A DNA stretch of 64,000 bases from CAZEDM01 sp964511075 (GCA_964511075.1 CAZEDM010000007.1:62001-126000); one strand, 5' to 3'; shown: positions 1-7,427, counted from the first letter of the stretch. Made by a program: numbers and translations. Notes: generated from the sequence alone by a model not told the origin.

Positions 1-222
1 AGGAGGGGGCATAGCGGTAAGTAAAAAACTCAAAATCGGACACAGAAATCCGACCACGGCACCACTTACAGGCCCCAGCAAAATTCCGGCGAAAAATACC
101 GGGAAGTGCATGGGCGAGAAAATCCTGCCAGCTAAGCCGAACTGATGAAAGAAAAAGGGAAGGATTATGCCCAAGGAGATAAACAGCGCACTCAGACTGA
201 TCTGCTTAACTGAGATCTTCAT
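1..222 (-). CDS. ECF-type transporter S component, 5' part only
   Basis: The gene runs off the left edge, so only the first 74 codons are visible. The protein starts MKISVKQISLSALF and is very hydrophobic, with one membrane segment near residues 8-28 and more from about 40 to 70. The loop SPMHFPVFFAGILLGP followed by a Gly-rich helix is typical of the substrate-binding (S) subunits of energy-coupling-factor vitamin transporters, which sit in the inner membrane and share an ATPase module. The substrate cannot be told from this fragment. The ATG overlaps the stop of the upstream methyltransferase gene as ATGA, so the two are probably translationally coupled. Family call is likely; substrate unknown. 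Confidence 0.6.
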   Translation of the reverse strand, partial: MKISVKQISLSALFISLGIILPFFFHQFGLAGRIFSPMHFPVFFAGILLGPVSGAVVGFLCPILSFLLTAMPPP

Positions 223-809
223 TTCTCACCACAGGCAATATACAAACAAGGTTCATCTATAATTACTACTTTTTTTAATCCCTTGTTTTTCATCATCTTT
301 TTCAAGACCTTTTCAGTGGGCAAGACATCCTTAACCACTGCACCTCCAGATAAACGATGATGCTTCTTCAGCTCCTTACTTCCCAAGAGATGAGCGATGA
401 AAACCTTGCCCCTTTTTTTCAAAACCCTGCTTATCTCATCTAAGGCTTTTGCCTTGTTCCCAAAATGAGGAAAAGAGGCAAAGGCTATGACATAGTCGAA
501 CGATTCAGCCAGCAAGGGAAGTTTTTCCGCAGGAGCGCAGATCAGTATTATATTTTCTTTTCGATATTTACTCTCAGCCTTCCTAAGCATCTGAGGGGAA
601 AAGTCCACCCCGAAAAGCCTGCCTTTCTCACCAATAGATTTCAATATATGAGGAAATAATACCCCGGTCCCACATCCCAGATCCAAAACCTGGGAGCCTT
701 TCTTTAGCCCAAAACTTCGGATAAGCTTGTTTAGTTTATCCTGAGAATCTGAATGACATATCTCGTCCCATTTATGGGCATAACTATCAAAATATTCTTT
801 CCTGGACAT
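219..809 (-). CDS. class I SAM-dependent methyltransferase
   Basis: A 196-residue protein with the Rossmann-fold methyltransferase signature: motif I VLDLGCGTGVLFPHI near residues 44-58, an acidic motif II (LFGVDFS) and motif IV/V around FDYVIAFASFPHF, as in the Methyltransf_11 family. The substrate is not recognisable. I place the start at MSRKEYFDS because a GGTGG-type ribosome site precedes it. The open frame continues 29 codons upstream, but those codons cross a palindromic repeat and look non-coding. It overlaps the following transporter gene by 4 bases and follows the DsrE-like gene, so it probably belongs to the transcript that begins further upstream with hgcAB. Confidence 0.8.
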   Translation of the reverse strand: MSRKEYFDSYAHKWDEICHSDSQDKLNKLIRSFGLKKGSQVLDLGCGTGVLFPHILKSIGEKGRLFGVDFSPQMLRKAESKYRKENIILICAPAEKLPLLAESFDYVIAFASFPHFGNKAKALDEISRVLKKRGKVFIAHLLGSKELKKHHRLSGGAVVKDVLPTEKVLKKMMKNKGLKKVVIIDEPCLYIACGEK

Positions 810-838
810 AGTAGAATTCCACCCTGGTCGATGGTAAC

Positions 839-888
839 CGCAAGCCTCAGCTTGCGTAAGATTATTACAAGGCAGACCAAAGTCTGCG
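839..888. repeat. REP-like double hairpin
   Basis: Two short palindromes lie side by side. CGCAAGC and GCTTGCG are separated by CTCA, and GCAGAC and GTCTGC are separated by CAAA. Both arm pairs are perfect. The arrangement resembles the paired REP or BIME elements found between bacterial genes. It lies immediately upstream of the methyltransferase start and explains why the longer reading frame there should not be trusted. Confidence 0.6.
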
Positions 889-915
889 GCTGCCATCCCT
901 TGATTTTATGTTTAT

Positions 916-1251
916 TTAAATTGTAATTGTCTCATCGGATTTCAACAAAACCTCTACTATCTCAGCCATATTACCCTTTTTACCAACTTTGACTTTATCT
1001 GCGATCCCGTAATAATTAAGACAGGTGGAGCAGGCTAGTATCTGCACCCCTAAATTCTCCAGGGACACCAGAACCTCAAGATAGGATGACCCCTCTACCA
1101 GCAATTTTACCCCGGAGGCATAAAAAATCAAAATCTCGGGTTTTAAATCCGAATCAACTAAAGTTCTAAAGAAATTCCCCAGCAGGCGTGCGGTAAGCTC
1201 CTCTTCACCCTGTCCCATCCTTTGATTATTGACAATTATAACCTTTCCCAT
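916..1251 (-). CDS. DsrE/YedF-like sulfur-relay family protein
   Basis: A 111-residue protein with the fold signature of the DsrE/DsrF family, closest in look to the C-terminal domain of YedF-type selenium or sulfur metabolism proteins: an N-terminal beta strand (KVIIVNNQRMGQGEEEL), a middle FYASGVKLLVEGS, and a cysteine pair in ACSTCLNYYG where the family usually has C-x-x-C followed by a Tyr-Gly turn. The TusA-like half of YedF is absent. Proteins of this type handle sulfane sulfur or act as small redox or sulfur carriers; the partner here is unknown. It lies between a GTPase gene and a methyltransferase gene on the same strand. Confidence 0.65.
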   Translation of the reverse strand: MGKVIIVNNQRMGQGEEELTARLLGNFFRTLVDSDLKPEILIFYASGVKLLVEGSSYLEVLVSLENLGVQILACSTCLNYYGIADKVKVGKKGNMAEIVEVLLKSDETITI

Positions 1252-1277
1252 ACGGTCGCCTTTGAAGTTATTCTCTG

Positions 1278-1302
1278 TAGGGGCGAGGTGACCTCGTCCC
1301 TA
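1278..1302. repeat. REP-like palindrome
   Basis: TAGGGGCGAGGT and ACCTCGTCCCTA, 12-base arms with one G/T wobble position and a single-base loop, lie between the GTPase gene and the DsrE-like gene. The sequence resembles the other intergenic palindromes of this window that carry a TAGGGRC core. There is no clear T-tract for a terminator. Confidence 0.6.
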
Positions 1303-1326
1303 TAATCGCCTCTCATAAATAGACAA

Positions 1327-2313
1327 TCAAATATGAAATTCTATTACATCTCCATCCTCTAAGACCTGGTCTCTTTGAACCATCTGCCCTTCGTATTTAC
1401 CCTCCCCCCAGATACGGGCGTATTTCAGATTATGAGCAAAGTCCTTATGAATGGCCAGAGCTGCATCTATCAGCGTCTTCCCCCTTTTAAGGACCACGGG
1501 ATCCTTATAATCAATAACTTTTCCCGGGGTTTTGGTGTATATCCTTATGATCTCCAGGTGCTTGAAGGTTTCTCTTTTCAACTTCTCCAAACCAGTTTTT
1601 GTTTCTGCTGAGACGGAATATAACAAAAACGAAGAGTCATACAATTCCTTTATTATTCCCCAGCTTTCCTTTGCACTCTTTGAATCATTTTTATTGCCTA
1701 AAACCATGGTTTTTTTACATACCTCACCCAGGTCTAAGGAAATTGCGTTTTCATCTTTGTGCAGCTTGATCTTCTTCTCCCCTAATCTTTTCCTTACCAT
1801 CTCTAGCCCCGCAGAGGGATCTTCTGAACTCAAATCTATGACTAACCAGACCAGATCTGAATTGCGAATTGTCCCTAAGACCCCACTTTCCAAAAAATCG
1901 GAAGTAATGGGCGGTGTATCTATCAACTGGATTTGAATATTCTCATAAGGCATCATGCCGGCTGAAGGCTTGAGAGTGGAAAAAGGATAGGGAGCAACCT
2001 CAGGTCTGGCATGGGTCAGCGAAGATAAAAGTTGTGATTTCCCTGCATTGGGAGGGCCAATTACCACCACCTGCCCGGCTCCCTCTTTTTTTATAAAATA
2101 ATGGTCTTCCCTTTTTGCTCCTCTGGCTTTATCGCCCTGCTCTTTTAACTTAGAGATCCTTCTTTTGATGTCAGCCTGAAGCTTCTCCGTCCCTTTATGC
2201 TTGGGGATCGTGGCGAGCATCTCCTCCAGGGCGAAAAGCCTCTCCTCCGGAGACTTAGCCTGCTTGAATCTTCTTTCTGCTTCCAGATATTGAGGGGTCA
2301 AATTAGCCGGCAT
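1327..2313 (-). CDS. Obg/DRG-like GTPase with TGS domain
   Basis: A 328-residue GTP-binding protein. An N-terminal charged helical part (about 1-80) precedes the G domain: G1 GPPNAGKSQ, G3 DTPP in IQLIDTPP, and G4 NKND. The C-terminal 75 residues look like a TGS domain (GKTLIDAALAIHKDF ... VLEDGDVIEFHI), as in the DRG/OBG GTPases that associate with ribosomes or RNA. The exact role is unknown. I chose the ATG that follows AGGAGTTCTT; a longer frame adds 19 residues without a ribosome site. It lies downstream of hgcB on the same strand after a gap of about 195 bases, so cotranscription is possible but not shown. Confidence 0.8.
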   Translation of the reverse strand: MPANLTPQYLEAERRFKQAKSPEERLFALEEMLATIPKHKGTEKLQADIKRRISKLKEQGDKARGAKREDHYFIKKEGAGQVVVIGPPNAGKSQLLSSLTHARPEVAPYPFSTLKPSAGMMPYENIQIQLIDTPPITSDFLESGVLGTIRNSDLVWLVIDLSSEDPSAGLEMVRKRLGEKKIKLHKDENAISLDLGEVCKKTMVLGNKNDSKSAKESWGIIKELYDSSFLLYSVSAETKTGLEKLKRETFKHLEIIRIYTKTPGKVIDYKDPVVLKRGKTLIDAALAIHKDFAHNLKYARIWGEGKYEGQMVQRDQVLEDGDVIEFHI

Positions 2314-2508
2314 AAGAACTCCTGCAAAGGAAATATATCTAAAAGTCTGAGAAATGTCAAAAAAATTCAACCGCTTCAGCTTTAGACGAAAAGGGCTGAG
2401 GCCATAATGGTATCTCAGCAGCAGAATGGGAAAAAGATTCGAGGTTTTTTAAGCATACAGGAATTATCTTTTAACTTGCTGTGATCTTTTTAAGAATAGC
2501 CAGTTAAT

Positions 2509-2808
2509 TCAAGAACAGCAGGACGAATCTTCGGAGCAATCGCATGTCGGTTCTGTCCCCTTTATTGACCCCTTTAGTACCGCGTATGCACATCCCACCC
2601 CCACCTGGACGGTTATCGCCTCCTCCGGGCAGTTTCTGGCACAGGCACCGCACTCCATACAAGCATCCCGGTCCAAGATCTTGGCTCTCTTGTTTTGCAG
2701 AATAAAAACGGAATGCGGACATACCTGGAGGCACATCCCACAACCTGTGCATTTGTCAACATTCAGGTGGAGTGTCACCACTTCAGGAAGATACCGCAAC
2801 TTTGTCAT
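2509..2808 (-). CDS. hgcB: HgcB-like 2[4Fe-4S] ferredoxin (mercury methylation)
   Basis: A 99-residue ferredoxin with two CxxCxxCxxxC clusters: Cys20, 23, 26, 30 and Cys50, 53, 56, 60. The second cluster reads CMECGACARNCPEEAI, the form typical of HgcB. Beyond the ferredoxin fold are Cys73 (VGVGCAY) and a cysteine-rich tail ending DSSCCS with a vicinal pair at 97-98. A lone cysteine near 73 and a C-terminal Cys pair are features I recall as conserved in HgcB. HgcB is thought to reduce the corrinoid of HgcA and help deliver Hg(II). The gene sits 69 bases downstream of hgcA in the canonical order, with the strong ribosome site GGAGGTGAGG. A generic ferredoxin is the alternative, but the tail and the neighbour argue against it. 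Confidence 0.88.
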   Translation of the reverse strand: MTKLRYLPEVVTLHLNVDKCTGCGMCLQVCPHSVFILQNKRAKILDRDACMECGACARNCPEEAITVQVGVGCAYAVLKGSIKGTEPTCDCSEDSSCCS

Positions 2809-2877
2809 TTATTACCTCACCTCCACAAACCATCTTATGATTACAACCTCAAATTTATTTTTTTACTAAAATTTTTC

Positions 2878-3990
2878 TTAGAGAAAAAGTGCCCCGATCC
2901 ACAATCCCATGCCGATTATAGCCGCTGATACCTGAAAAGGCAGTGCTCTTTTAATCTCTCTTCTGACACCTGATAACGAGGTATAGGTTGAGCTGCCAGT
3001 AAAGTTCATTGCCATTAGACTGATCACAGCAGGAATGATTAACAGCCAAGCTACAAAATCGAGTGCCCCTCGAAAAAATTTTGGATGATAAAATGCATAC
3101 CAAGCATAACCTAATGCCAGTATCGAGCCAACGAATGCTCCCTTAACCGAAAACATTCTACCCGGTAGCCAGGGGAGAAAAGCAGGAGGCAGGGCATTCC
3201 CCAATAGGTATACCAATAGAAGAATGAGCACACTTGTAAAACCGTAGGTGGTAACCCGGCTAAATGAGTATACGCCTTTCCCCAAACCGGAGAGAAGCAG
3301 AAACAGAACAACGGTTAAAATCAGATATTTTGCAGATAAAACTAGCTCGGCCGGAATCAGTGCAATACGGTCAAGAAATGCGAAGTTCACTCTTCTCATT
3401 TCCGGAGTCGTTTTCATGCCAGCCTTAAGAAAGGCCGGGAGGTCCTGTACACGAACCGGACCATAAATTACCTGAAAATCACTGAGTTTTTTTACCGCGT
3501 GAGCACAGACTCCCGGAGCTCCTAACTGGGGAAGAATCAATTTACGATGAGAGACCATCTTTCTCAACTGAGCGTTTTCTATTCGTCTCACTAACTCCTC
3601 TGTTCCAAAAGTACCCTTACCTGCTGCACACCAGACATTGATGCCTCTGGTATCAAGGATAAGAATCCAGGAATCAATCCCCACCAGACGAGAACGCAGA
3701 AGATCAAAGCTCATCCTGTAATTAGCGGAAACGAAAACCGGAGATTTATCAGTTGGATTTCCCACGGCATACAATCCTGGTTCAACCCTGTAGTTTTTCC
3801 GTCCGATAGCACATCTGGCCATAAACGACCTGAGCCTCTCGGAAAATCGCAGAGTGGTATTCACCACCGGGACCTCACCCACCGTGGTCTTTGTAACTCC
3901 AGTTAGCCAAGACATATTCGGCTTATGTCCCCTGGATTGACAGCAGCTTGAAGCACCTGATAGCGGATCTTCTGCCTTTCGGTCAGTCAT
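2878..3990 (-). CDS. hgcA: HgcA-like corrinoid protein (mercury methylation)
   Basis: About 370 residues. The N-terminal half is a corrinoid-binding domain related to the acetyl-CoA pathway CdhD/CdhE proteins and holds GINVWCAAGKGTFGTEEL. NVWCAAGK matches the HgcA cap-helix motif N(V/I)WCA(A/G)GK; its Cys (121 from the chosen ATG) is the expected lower cobalt ligand. Other family-like blocks are PGLYAVGNP, SWILILDT and LILPQLGAPGV. The C-terminal part has about five membrane helices, which separates HgcA from soluble corrinoid proteins. HgcA transfers a methyl group to Hg(II). The frame can be extended 8 codons to a TTG, and no Shine-Dalgarno is obvious for either start. It lies directly behind the hydrogenase genes. 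Confidence 0.92.
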   Translation of the reverse strand: MTDRKAEDPLSGASSCCQSRGHKPNMSWLTGVTKTTVGEVPVVNTTLRFSERLRSFMARCAIGRKNYRVEPGLYAVGNPTDKSPVFVSANYRMSFDLLRSRLVGIDSWILILDTRGINVWCAAGKGTFGTEELVRRIENAQLRKMVSHRKLILPQLGAPGVCAHAVKKLSDFQVIYGPVRVQDLPAFLKAGMKTTPEMRRVNFAFLDRIALIPAELVLSAKYLILTVVLFLLLSGLGKGVYSFSRVTTYGFTSVLILLLVYLLGNALPPAFLPWLPGRMFSVKGAFVGSILALGYAWYAFYHPKFFRGALDFVAWLLIIPAVISLMAMNFTGSSTYTSLSGVRREIKRALPFQVSAAIIGMGLWIGALFL

Positions 3991-3995
3991 ATTTA

Positions 3996-4022
3996 AGTAT
4001 ACGATAAATATCAATATCTCAA
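3996..4022 (-). promoter_or_regulatory. candidate promoter of hgcA, possibly leaderless
   Basis: Read on the minus strand there is TTGAGA, a 15-base spacer and TATACT. The ATG of hgcA begins 5 bases after the -10 box, about where transcription should start. This would give a leaderless messenger and would fit the absence of a ribosome site. The spacer is short, so the call is tentative. Confidence 0.3.
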
Positions 4023-4083
4023 GTGGTGATCTATAAAAATTACTTATGAGGTTATTCTAATCTTTAGAGAATTTTGAAAAAAG

Positions 4084-4554
4084 TTATCCTTGGTAGTCCA
4101 AATTTACCTCCTGCAGGATCGTCTCCACTATCTTCCGAAGAGAAGCCTTAAGCTCAGGGCTGAGTTCTGTGGATAGGCTTTGATAATCCTTGGGTGTGAT
4201 TCCAAAGATCACCACCTCCGGGTTATAACCCAGCTGGTCAGCACATTCTAAGGCTTCAGAGATCCCGAATTGGTGAAGGGAGACGATATCTCTTGATTTG
4301 CTCGAGCTCAATTCTTTTGGAGTAAGCCTATAGGTGGTTCCAGGCGGATCATCTGAGAGGATGGCATCCACTAGAATTACCTTGTCCCTTCCTTCCATAA
4401 ATCTGGTGAGCTCAAAAGTGGCTGTGCCAATTTCAACTAATTCTACCTCTTTGGGCAAATCTTTTCTGGAAAGCTCTCTTATTATATGGACGCCAATGCC
4501 CTCATCCGTGAAGAGAAGGTTCCCGATTCCCGCTATCAGTATTTTCTTTTCCAT
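4084..4554 (-). CDS. hyaD: [NiFe] hydrogenase maturation endopeptidase
   Basis: A 156-residue HyaD/HupD/HybD-family protease (the symbol is a family label). It begins KKILIAGIGNLLFTDEGIGVHI, the conserved GIGN...DEG(I/V)G start. The nickel-sensing positions expected for the family are visible: the acidic pair in TDEG, the Asp in ILVDAI and the His in SLHQFG. The enzyme removes the C-terminal peptide of the hydrogenase large subunit after nickel insertion; here the substrate is the adjacent large subunit, which still carries such a tail. The gene is preceded at once by a strong hairpin and T-tract and has no visible ribosome site, so expression is probably lower than that of the structural genes. 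Confidence 0.92.
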   Translation of the reverse strand: MEKKILIAGIGNLLFTDEGIGVHIIRELSRKDLPKEVELVEIGTATFELTRFMEGRDKVILVDAILSDDPPGTTYRLTPKELSSSKSRDIVSLHQFGISEALECADQLGYNPEVVIFGITPKDYQSLSTELSPELKASLRKIVETILQEVNLDYQG

Positions 4555-4562
4555 TTAAAAAA

Positions 4563-4594
4563 AGAATAGGGGATCTATATGGATAGATCCCCTA
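4563..4594 (-). terminator. hairpin with T-tract between hydrogenase and its protease
   Basis: Perfect 12-base arms TAGGGGATCTAT and ATAGATCCCCTA with a 4-base loop. On the minus strand the second arm is followed by TTCTTTTTTT and then at once by the protease ATG. This has the form of an intrinsic terminator or attenuator placed between the large-subunit gene and the protease gene. Confidence 0.7.
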
Positions 4595-4613
4595 TGGTCC
4601 CTAGATGGTTATT

Positions 4614-6170
4614 TTATATAACCCTGAATTTCTTTACCGGCTTGTCTGTATCCAGTATATGGATAGCGCAGGCTAAGCAGGGATCAAAAGATCTCACCAC
4701 TCTACAGGGCTCTATGGGGTTATCCGGATCAGCCACAGGAGTTCCGATTAAAGCCTGCTCTACAGGACCTAACTGGTTTTTATCGTCCCTGGGACTGGCA
4801 TTCCAGGTGGTGGGAACCACTGCCTGGTAGCTATCGATATTTCTGTCCTTTATGGTAATCCAATGACCCAGGGCACCTCTTGGCGCTTCAGTAAGGCCCA
4901 TTCCAGTGGACTGGCCAGGTATCTCGAATTTAGTATGAACTGGCTTGGAGGGATTAAGCTGCATCAGCCACTCAGCACATTTGTCCGCTACCACTTTCGT
5001 CTCCAAAGCCCTGGCTGCATGTCTGCCCAGAACCGAGAAGAGAGCAGTAACTGGCAGGTTAAGTTTATTCAGCGTTCCGGAAACCAGCTCAGAGACTACT
5101 GGATTTGAGCCTTGCAGATGATTAACTGCCATCCGGGCAAGTGGTCCAACCTCGCAAACTTTATCACCGTAGCGTGGGGACTTTATCCAGGAGTAAGCTT
5201 TTTTCTTGTCAGGCTGGGGAACCGTTTCGCCCGTGGAGGGATGCAATCCGCTCTTGGATGAATATCTGGAATATTTGACATACTCGGAGATCTTCTGTGA
5301 GTCAAAAGGCTGAACCTTGCCATCGATATAAACCCCAGGGGAAATATATTTCTTTGTCCCCTGGTTGTCCTCCTCAAAAGCTCCATAAGCCACAAGGTTG
5401 CCACATCCTTTGCCTATGTCAAAGTATTGAGGATAAGCCTTTGCCACCGCCAGGATATCAGGGATGTAAACGTTGTCGATAAAGCTCTGAATTTCCTTTA
5501 CACGATAGAGGTAAGAAGCAATTTTATCCACCGTAGGTCTTTCACATACGCCTCCCGGCATAATAGCTACCTCATGCGGCATCCTTCCGCCAAAGATACA
5601 GAGCATCTCGTGAGCCTTTTTCCTGATGTCCAGAGCTTTCAGATAATGGTCTATGGCGGCGATATTTGTCTCCGTATCTGTGATATAATCACCTTTAAAC
5701 CTGGGCAGAAATGGAGCCACTGCTGCAGGCCTTCCACTGTCTACCTCAGACTTAGCCCAGGCTTTGACTTTATTCAAGCCAGGATCATTTCCCTTGTACT
5801 GCAGGATTGCAGTTATATCCACATAGTCCAGGGCAGCTAAATGATAAAAATGAAGGATATGGGATTGGATGTAATTTGCTCCGAAAATCAAATTCCGTAT
5901 TAATCTCCCGTTATCCGGCGGGTGGATACCAAAGGCATCATCCAGGCACAGAGTGGAGGCTTGAGCATGGGCTGAGGGACAGACACCGCAGATGCGCTGG
6001 GTGATCATCTGGGCATCTCTGGGGTCACGTCCTTTGAGTATGATCTCCCATCCCCTGAACATCTCGCCTGAGCTTTTGGCATCTTTCACCTTGCCGTTCT
6101 CGACCTCTACCTCTATTTTTAAATGACCTTCGATTCTGGTGATAGGGTCAACTATGACTTTTCTTGCCAT
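4614..6170 (-). CDS. hyaB: [NiFe] hydrogenase large subunit
   Basis: A 518-residue nickel-iron catalytic subunit, of normal length. Both metal-binding motifs are intact: RICGVCPSAHA near residue 59 and DPCLACAIH near residue 500. After the final His comes a 14-residue tail (ILDTDKPVKKFRVI), the part the maturation protease removes. VDPITRIEGHL at the N terminus is the family signature. With the Tat-exported small subunit this forms a periplasmic group 1-type hydrogenase that oxidises or evolves H2. No cytochrome b subunit gene is adjacent, so the electron partner is unknown. The symbol names the family, not a proven orthologue. A GGAGG ribosome site precedes the ATG, and the small-subunit gene ends 16 bases upstream. 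Confidence 0.96.
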   Translation of the reverse strand: MARKVIVDPITRIEGHLKIEVEVENGKVKDAKSSGEMFRGWEIILKGRDPRDAQMITQRICGVCPSAHAQASTLCLDDAFGIHPPDNGRLIRNLIFGANYIQSHILHFYHLAALDYVDITAILQYKGNDPGLNKVKAWAKSEVDSGRPAAVAPFLPRFKGDYITDTETNIAAIDHYLKALDIRKKAHEMLCIFGGRMPHEVAIMPGGVCERPTVDKIASYLYRVKEIQSFIDNVYIPDILAVAKAYPQYFDIGKGCGNLVAYGAFEEDNQGTKKYISPGVYIDGKVQPFDSQKISEYVKYSRYSSKSGLHPSTGETVPQPDKKKAYSWIKSPRYGDKVCEVGPLARMAVNHLQGSNPVVSELVSGTLNKLNLPVTALFSVLGRHAARALETKVVADKCAEWLMQLNPSKPVHTKFEIPGQSTGMGLTEAPRGALGHWITIKDRNIDSYQAVVPTTWNASPRDDKNQLGPVEQALIGTPVADPDNPIEPCRVVRSFDPCLACAIHILDTDKPVKKFRVI

Positions 6171-6186
6171 TTTATTCCTCCCTTTC

Positions 6187-7167
6187 CTAACTCAACTTGA
6201 CCAGTTTTTTGGGTTTAACCATCTCAGGTTTTATCCAAGGGATTCCCAAAATAGAACTTTTGTCCAGAACACCATATAATCCAGCACCTTCATGATCCGG
6301 ATAGGTGGGCTCAGTACAGGCATAGCATGGACCACCGCTCCTCACGCACCAGTTCACCCCATTGTTCCAGCCACGCAGTGAGACATCGCAGTGAGCAATA
6401 GGTCCTTTGCAGCCCAGTTCGAAAAGACATCCCTCCTCACTGTAATCCTTTGCAAATGTCCCCTGCTCGAAATAAGCTCTTCTCTCACAGTTCTCATGAA
6501 TCACATTCTTAAAGAAAACCGTTGGACGAAGCTCGCTATCCAGCTCCGGCAAGCCAAAAAGCAGTACATGGGCGATCGTGCCGATAACCCAGTCTGGATG
6601 AGGCGGGCATCCTGGTATGTTGATCATGGTAGCATTGGGCAGTATATCCCTTACCGCTTTAGCCCCAGTAGGATTGGGGGTTCCAGCTGGAATTCCGCCG
6701 TAAGCTGAACAGGTTCCCACATTCAAGACAGCTTGAGAAGCGTTACCTAATTTCACTGTCCAGTCATATATAGTTACTGGCTTTCCCCCCTTCTCTCCCA
6801 CGGTGCAGTAAGCGCCATCTGCCTGGGTAGGAATTGAGCCTTCTACCACCAGGATGAACTTCCCTTTTTGATTCATCAAGGCGTCATCCAGCACCTTTAT
6901 GGCTTGGTCTCCTGCAGATGCCATAACCGTAGGATGAAACTCCAAGCTGATTATCTCAGTTAAAACCTTAGCGATGTCTGGATAAACATTATTCAAGGTT
7001 GAAACCGAACAGCCGCTGCAGCTCTGTCCCTGTAGCCAGATGACCGGTGGATTTCCTGGATTTTCCAGCATAGCCCTAACTACCTGAGGTATCCAGAGTT
7101 GGGAAAGACCCAAAGCTGCAGTTGAGCCTCCAACTAACTGGAGAAACTTTCTTCGAGAGAGACTCAT
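6187..7167 (-). CDS. hyaA: [NiFe] hydrogenase small subunit, Tat-exported
   Basis: A 326-residue iron-sulfur subunit. It starts MSLSRRKFLQLVGG, a twin-arginine signal, so the folded complex should be exported. Cluster ligands are visible: proximal CSGCS, GTCSAYGG and PGCPPHPD; distal HENCERR with EEGCLFELGCKG; medial NWCVRSGGPCYACTEPTYPD. The protein ends soon after the medial cluster with a basic tail and lacks the C-terminal membrane anchor of HyaA/HybO types. It may therefore be soluble in the periplasm, as in the Desulfovibrio HynAB form. It is the first gene of the operon, with an AAGGAGGT ribosome site and a strong upstream promoter overlapped by a palindrome. Confidence 0.95.
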   Translation of the reverse strand: MSLSRRKFLQLVGGSTAALGLSQLWIPQVVRAMLENPGNPPVIWLQGQSCSGCSVSTLNNVYPDIAKVLTEIISLEFHPTVMASAGDQAIKVLDDALMNQKGKFILVVEGSIPTQADGAYCTVGEKGGKPVTIYDWTVKLGNASQAVLNVGTCSAYGGIPAGTPNPTGAKAVRDILPNATMINIPGCPPHPDWVIGTIAHVLLFGLPELDSELRPTVFFKNVIHENCERRAYFEQGTFAKDYSEEGCLFELGCKGPIAHCDVSLRGWNNGVNWCVRSGGPCYACTEPTYPDHEGAGLYGVLDKSSILGIPWIKPEMVKPKKLVKLS

Positions 7168-7221
7168 AAAGACCTCCTTGGATTATGTTTTAAATAGTTT
7201 TTGTAAGAATGAGCCTTTAGT

Positions 7222-7239
7222 ATGTGATTTTTTTCACAA
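7222..7239. promoter_or_regulatory. Rex- or CRP/FNR-like operator at hydrogenase promoter
   Basis: The 18-base sequence ATGTGATTTTTTTCACAA matches the Rex operator form TTGTGAA-N4-TTCACAA at 12 of 14 fixed positions and also contains TGTGA-N6-TCACA, the CRP core. It lies just downstream of the hydrogenase -10 box, over the expected start of transcription, where a bound protein would block initiation. Which regulator binds cannot be decided from sequence. Confidence 0.5.
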
Positions 7240-7244
7240 TATAG

Positions 7245-7272
7245 AATATATTCTCTGACATCTGGTTGTCAA
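7245..7272 (-). promoter_or_regulatory. sigma70-type promoter of hydrogenase operon
   Basis: On the minus strand there is a perfect TTGACA, a 16-base spacer and TATATT. The expected start lies about 70 bases before the small-subunit ATG and coincides with the palindromic operator. Confidence 0.65.
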
Positions 7273-7375
7273 GGAAAATCTTTAGTTCAAAGAGCGTATT
7301 AGTCAGATTTAATAGCAATAATCTTTACTTATAAGGGTCAATTACTCCTCTTTCTCTTTTTTAGCACAGCAGTTC

Positions 7376-7393
7376 TTGTGAATTTTTTAACAA
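7376..7393. promoter_or_regulatory. Rex-like operator upstream of hyp promoter
   Basis: TTGTGAATTTTTTAACAA matches TTGTGAA-N4-TTCACAA at 13 of 14 fixed positions. It sits 5 bases upstream of the -35 box of the hyp promoter. It is the second such site in the same divergent region, which suggests one regulator for both operons. Confidence 0.5.
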
Positions 7394-7398
7394 AATCC

Positions 7399-7427
7399 AT
7401 GACAAATAGTATCATCTTAGTTATATT
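7399..7427 (+). promoter_or_regulatory. sigma70-type promoter of hyp operon
   Basis: ATGACA, a 17-base spacer and TATATT, each hexamer one base from consensus. The expected start lies about 50 bases before hypF. Confidence 0.5.

Noticed and set aside
810..896. A 29-codon N-terminal extension of the methyltransferase
   Set aside because: The codons span a REP-like double hairpin, and a better ribosome site precedes the internal ATG.
5427..5840. Long plus-strand open frames opposite the hydrogenase large subunit
   Set aside because: They are antisense to a strongly conserved gene and have no ribosome sites; shadows of its codon pattern.
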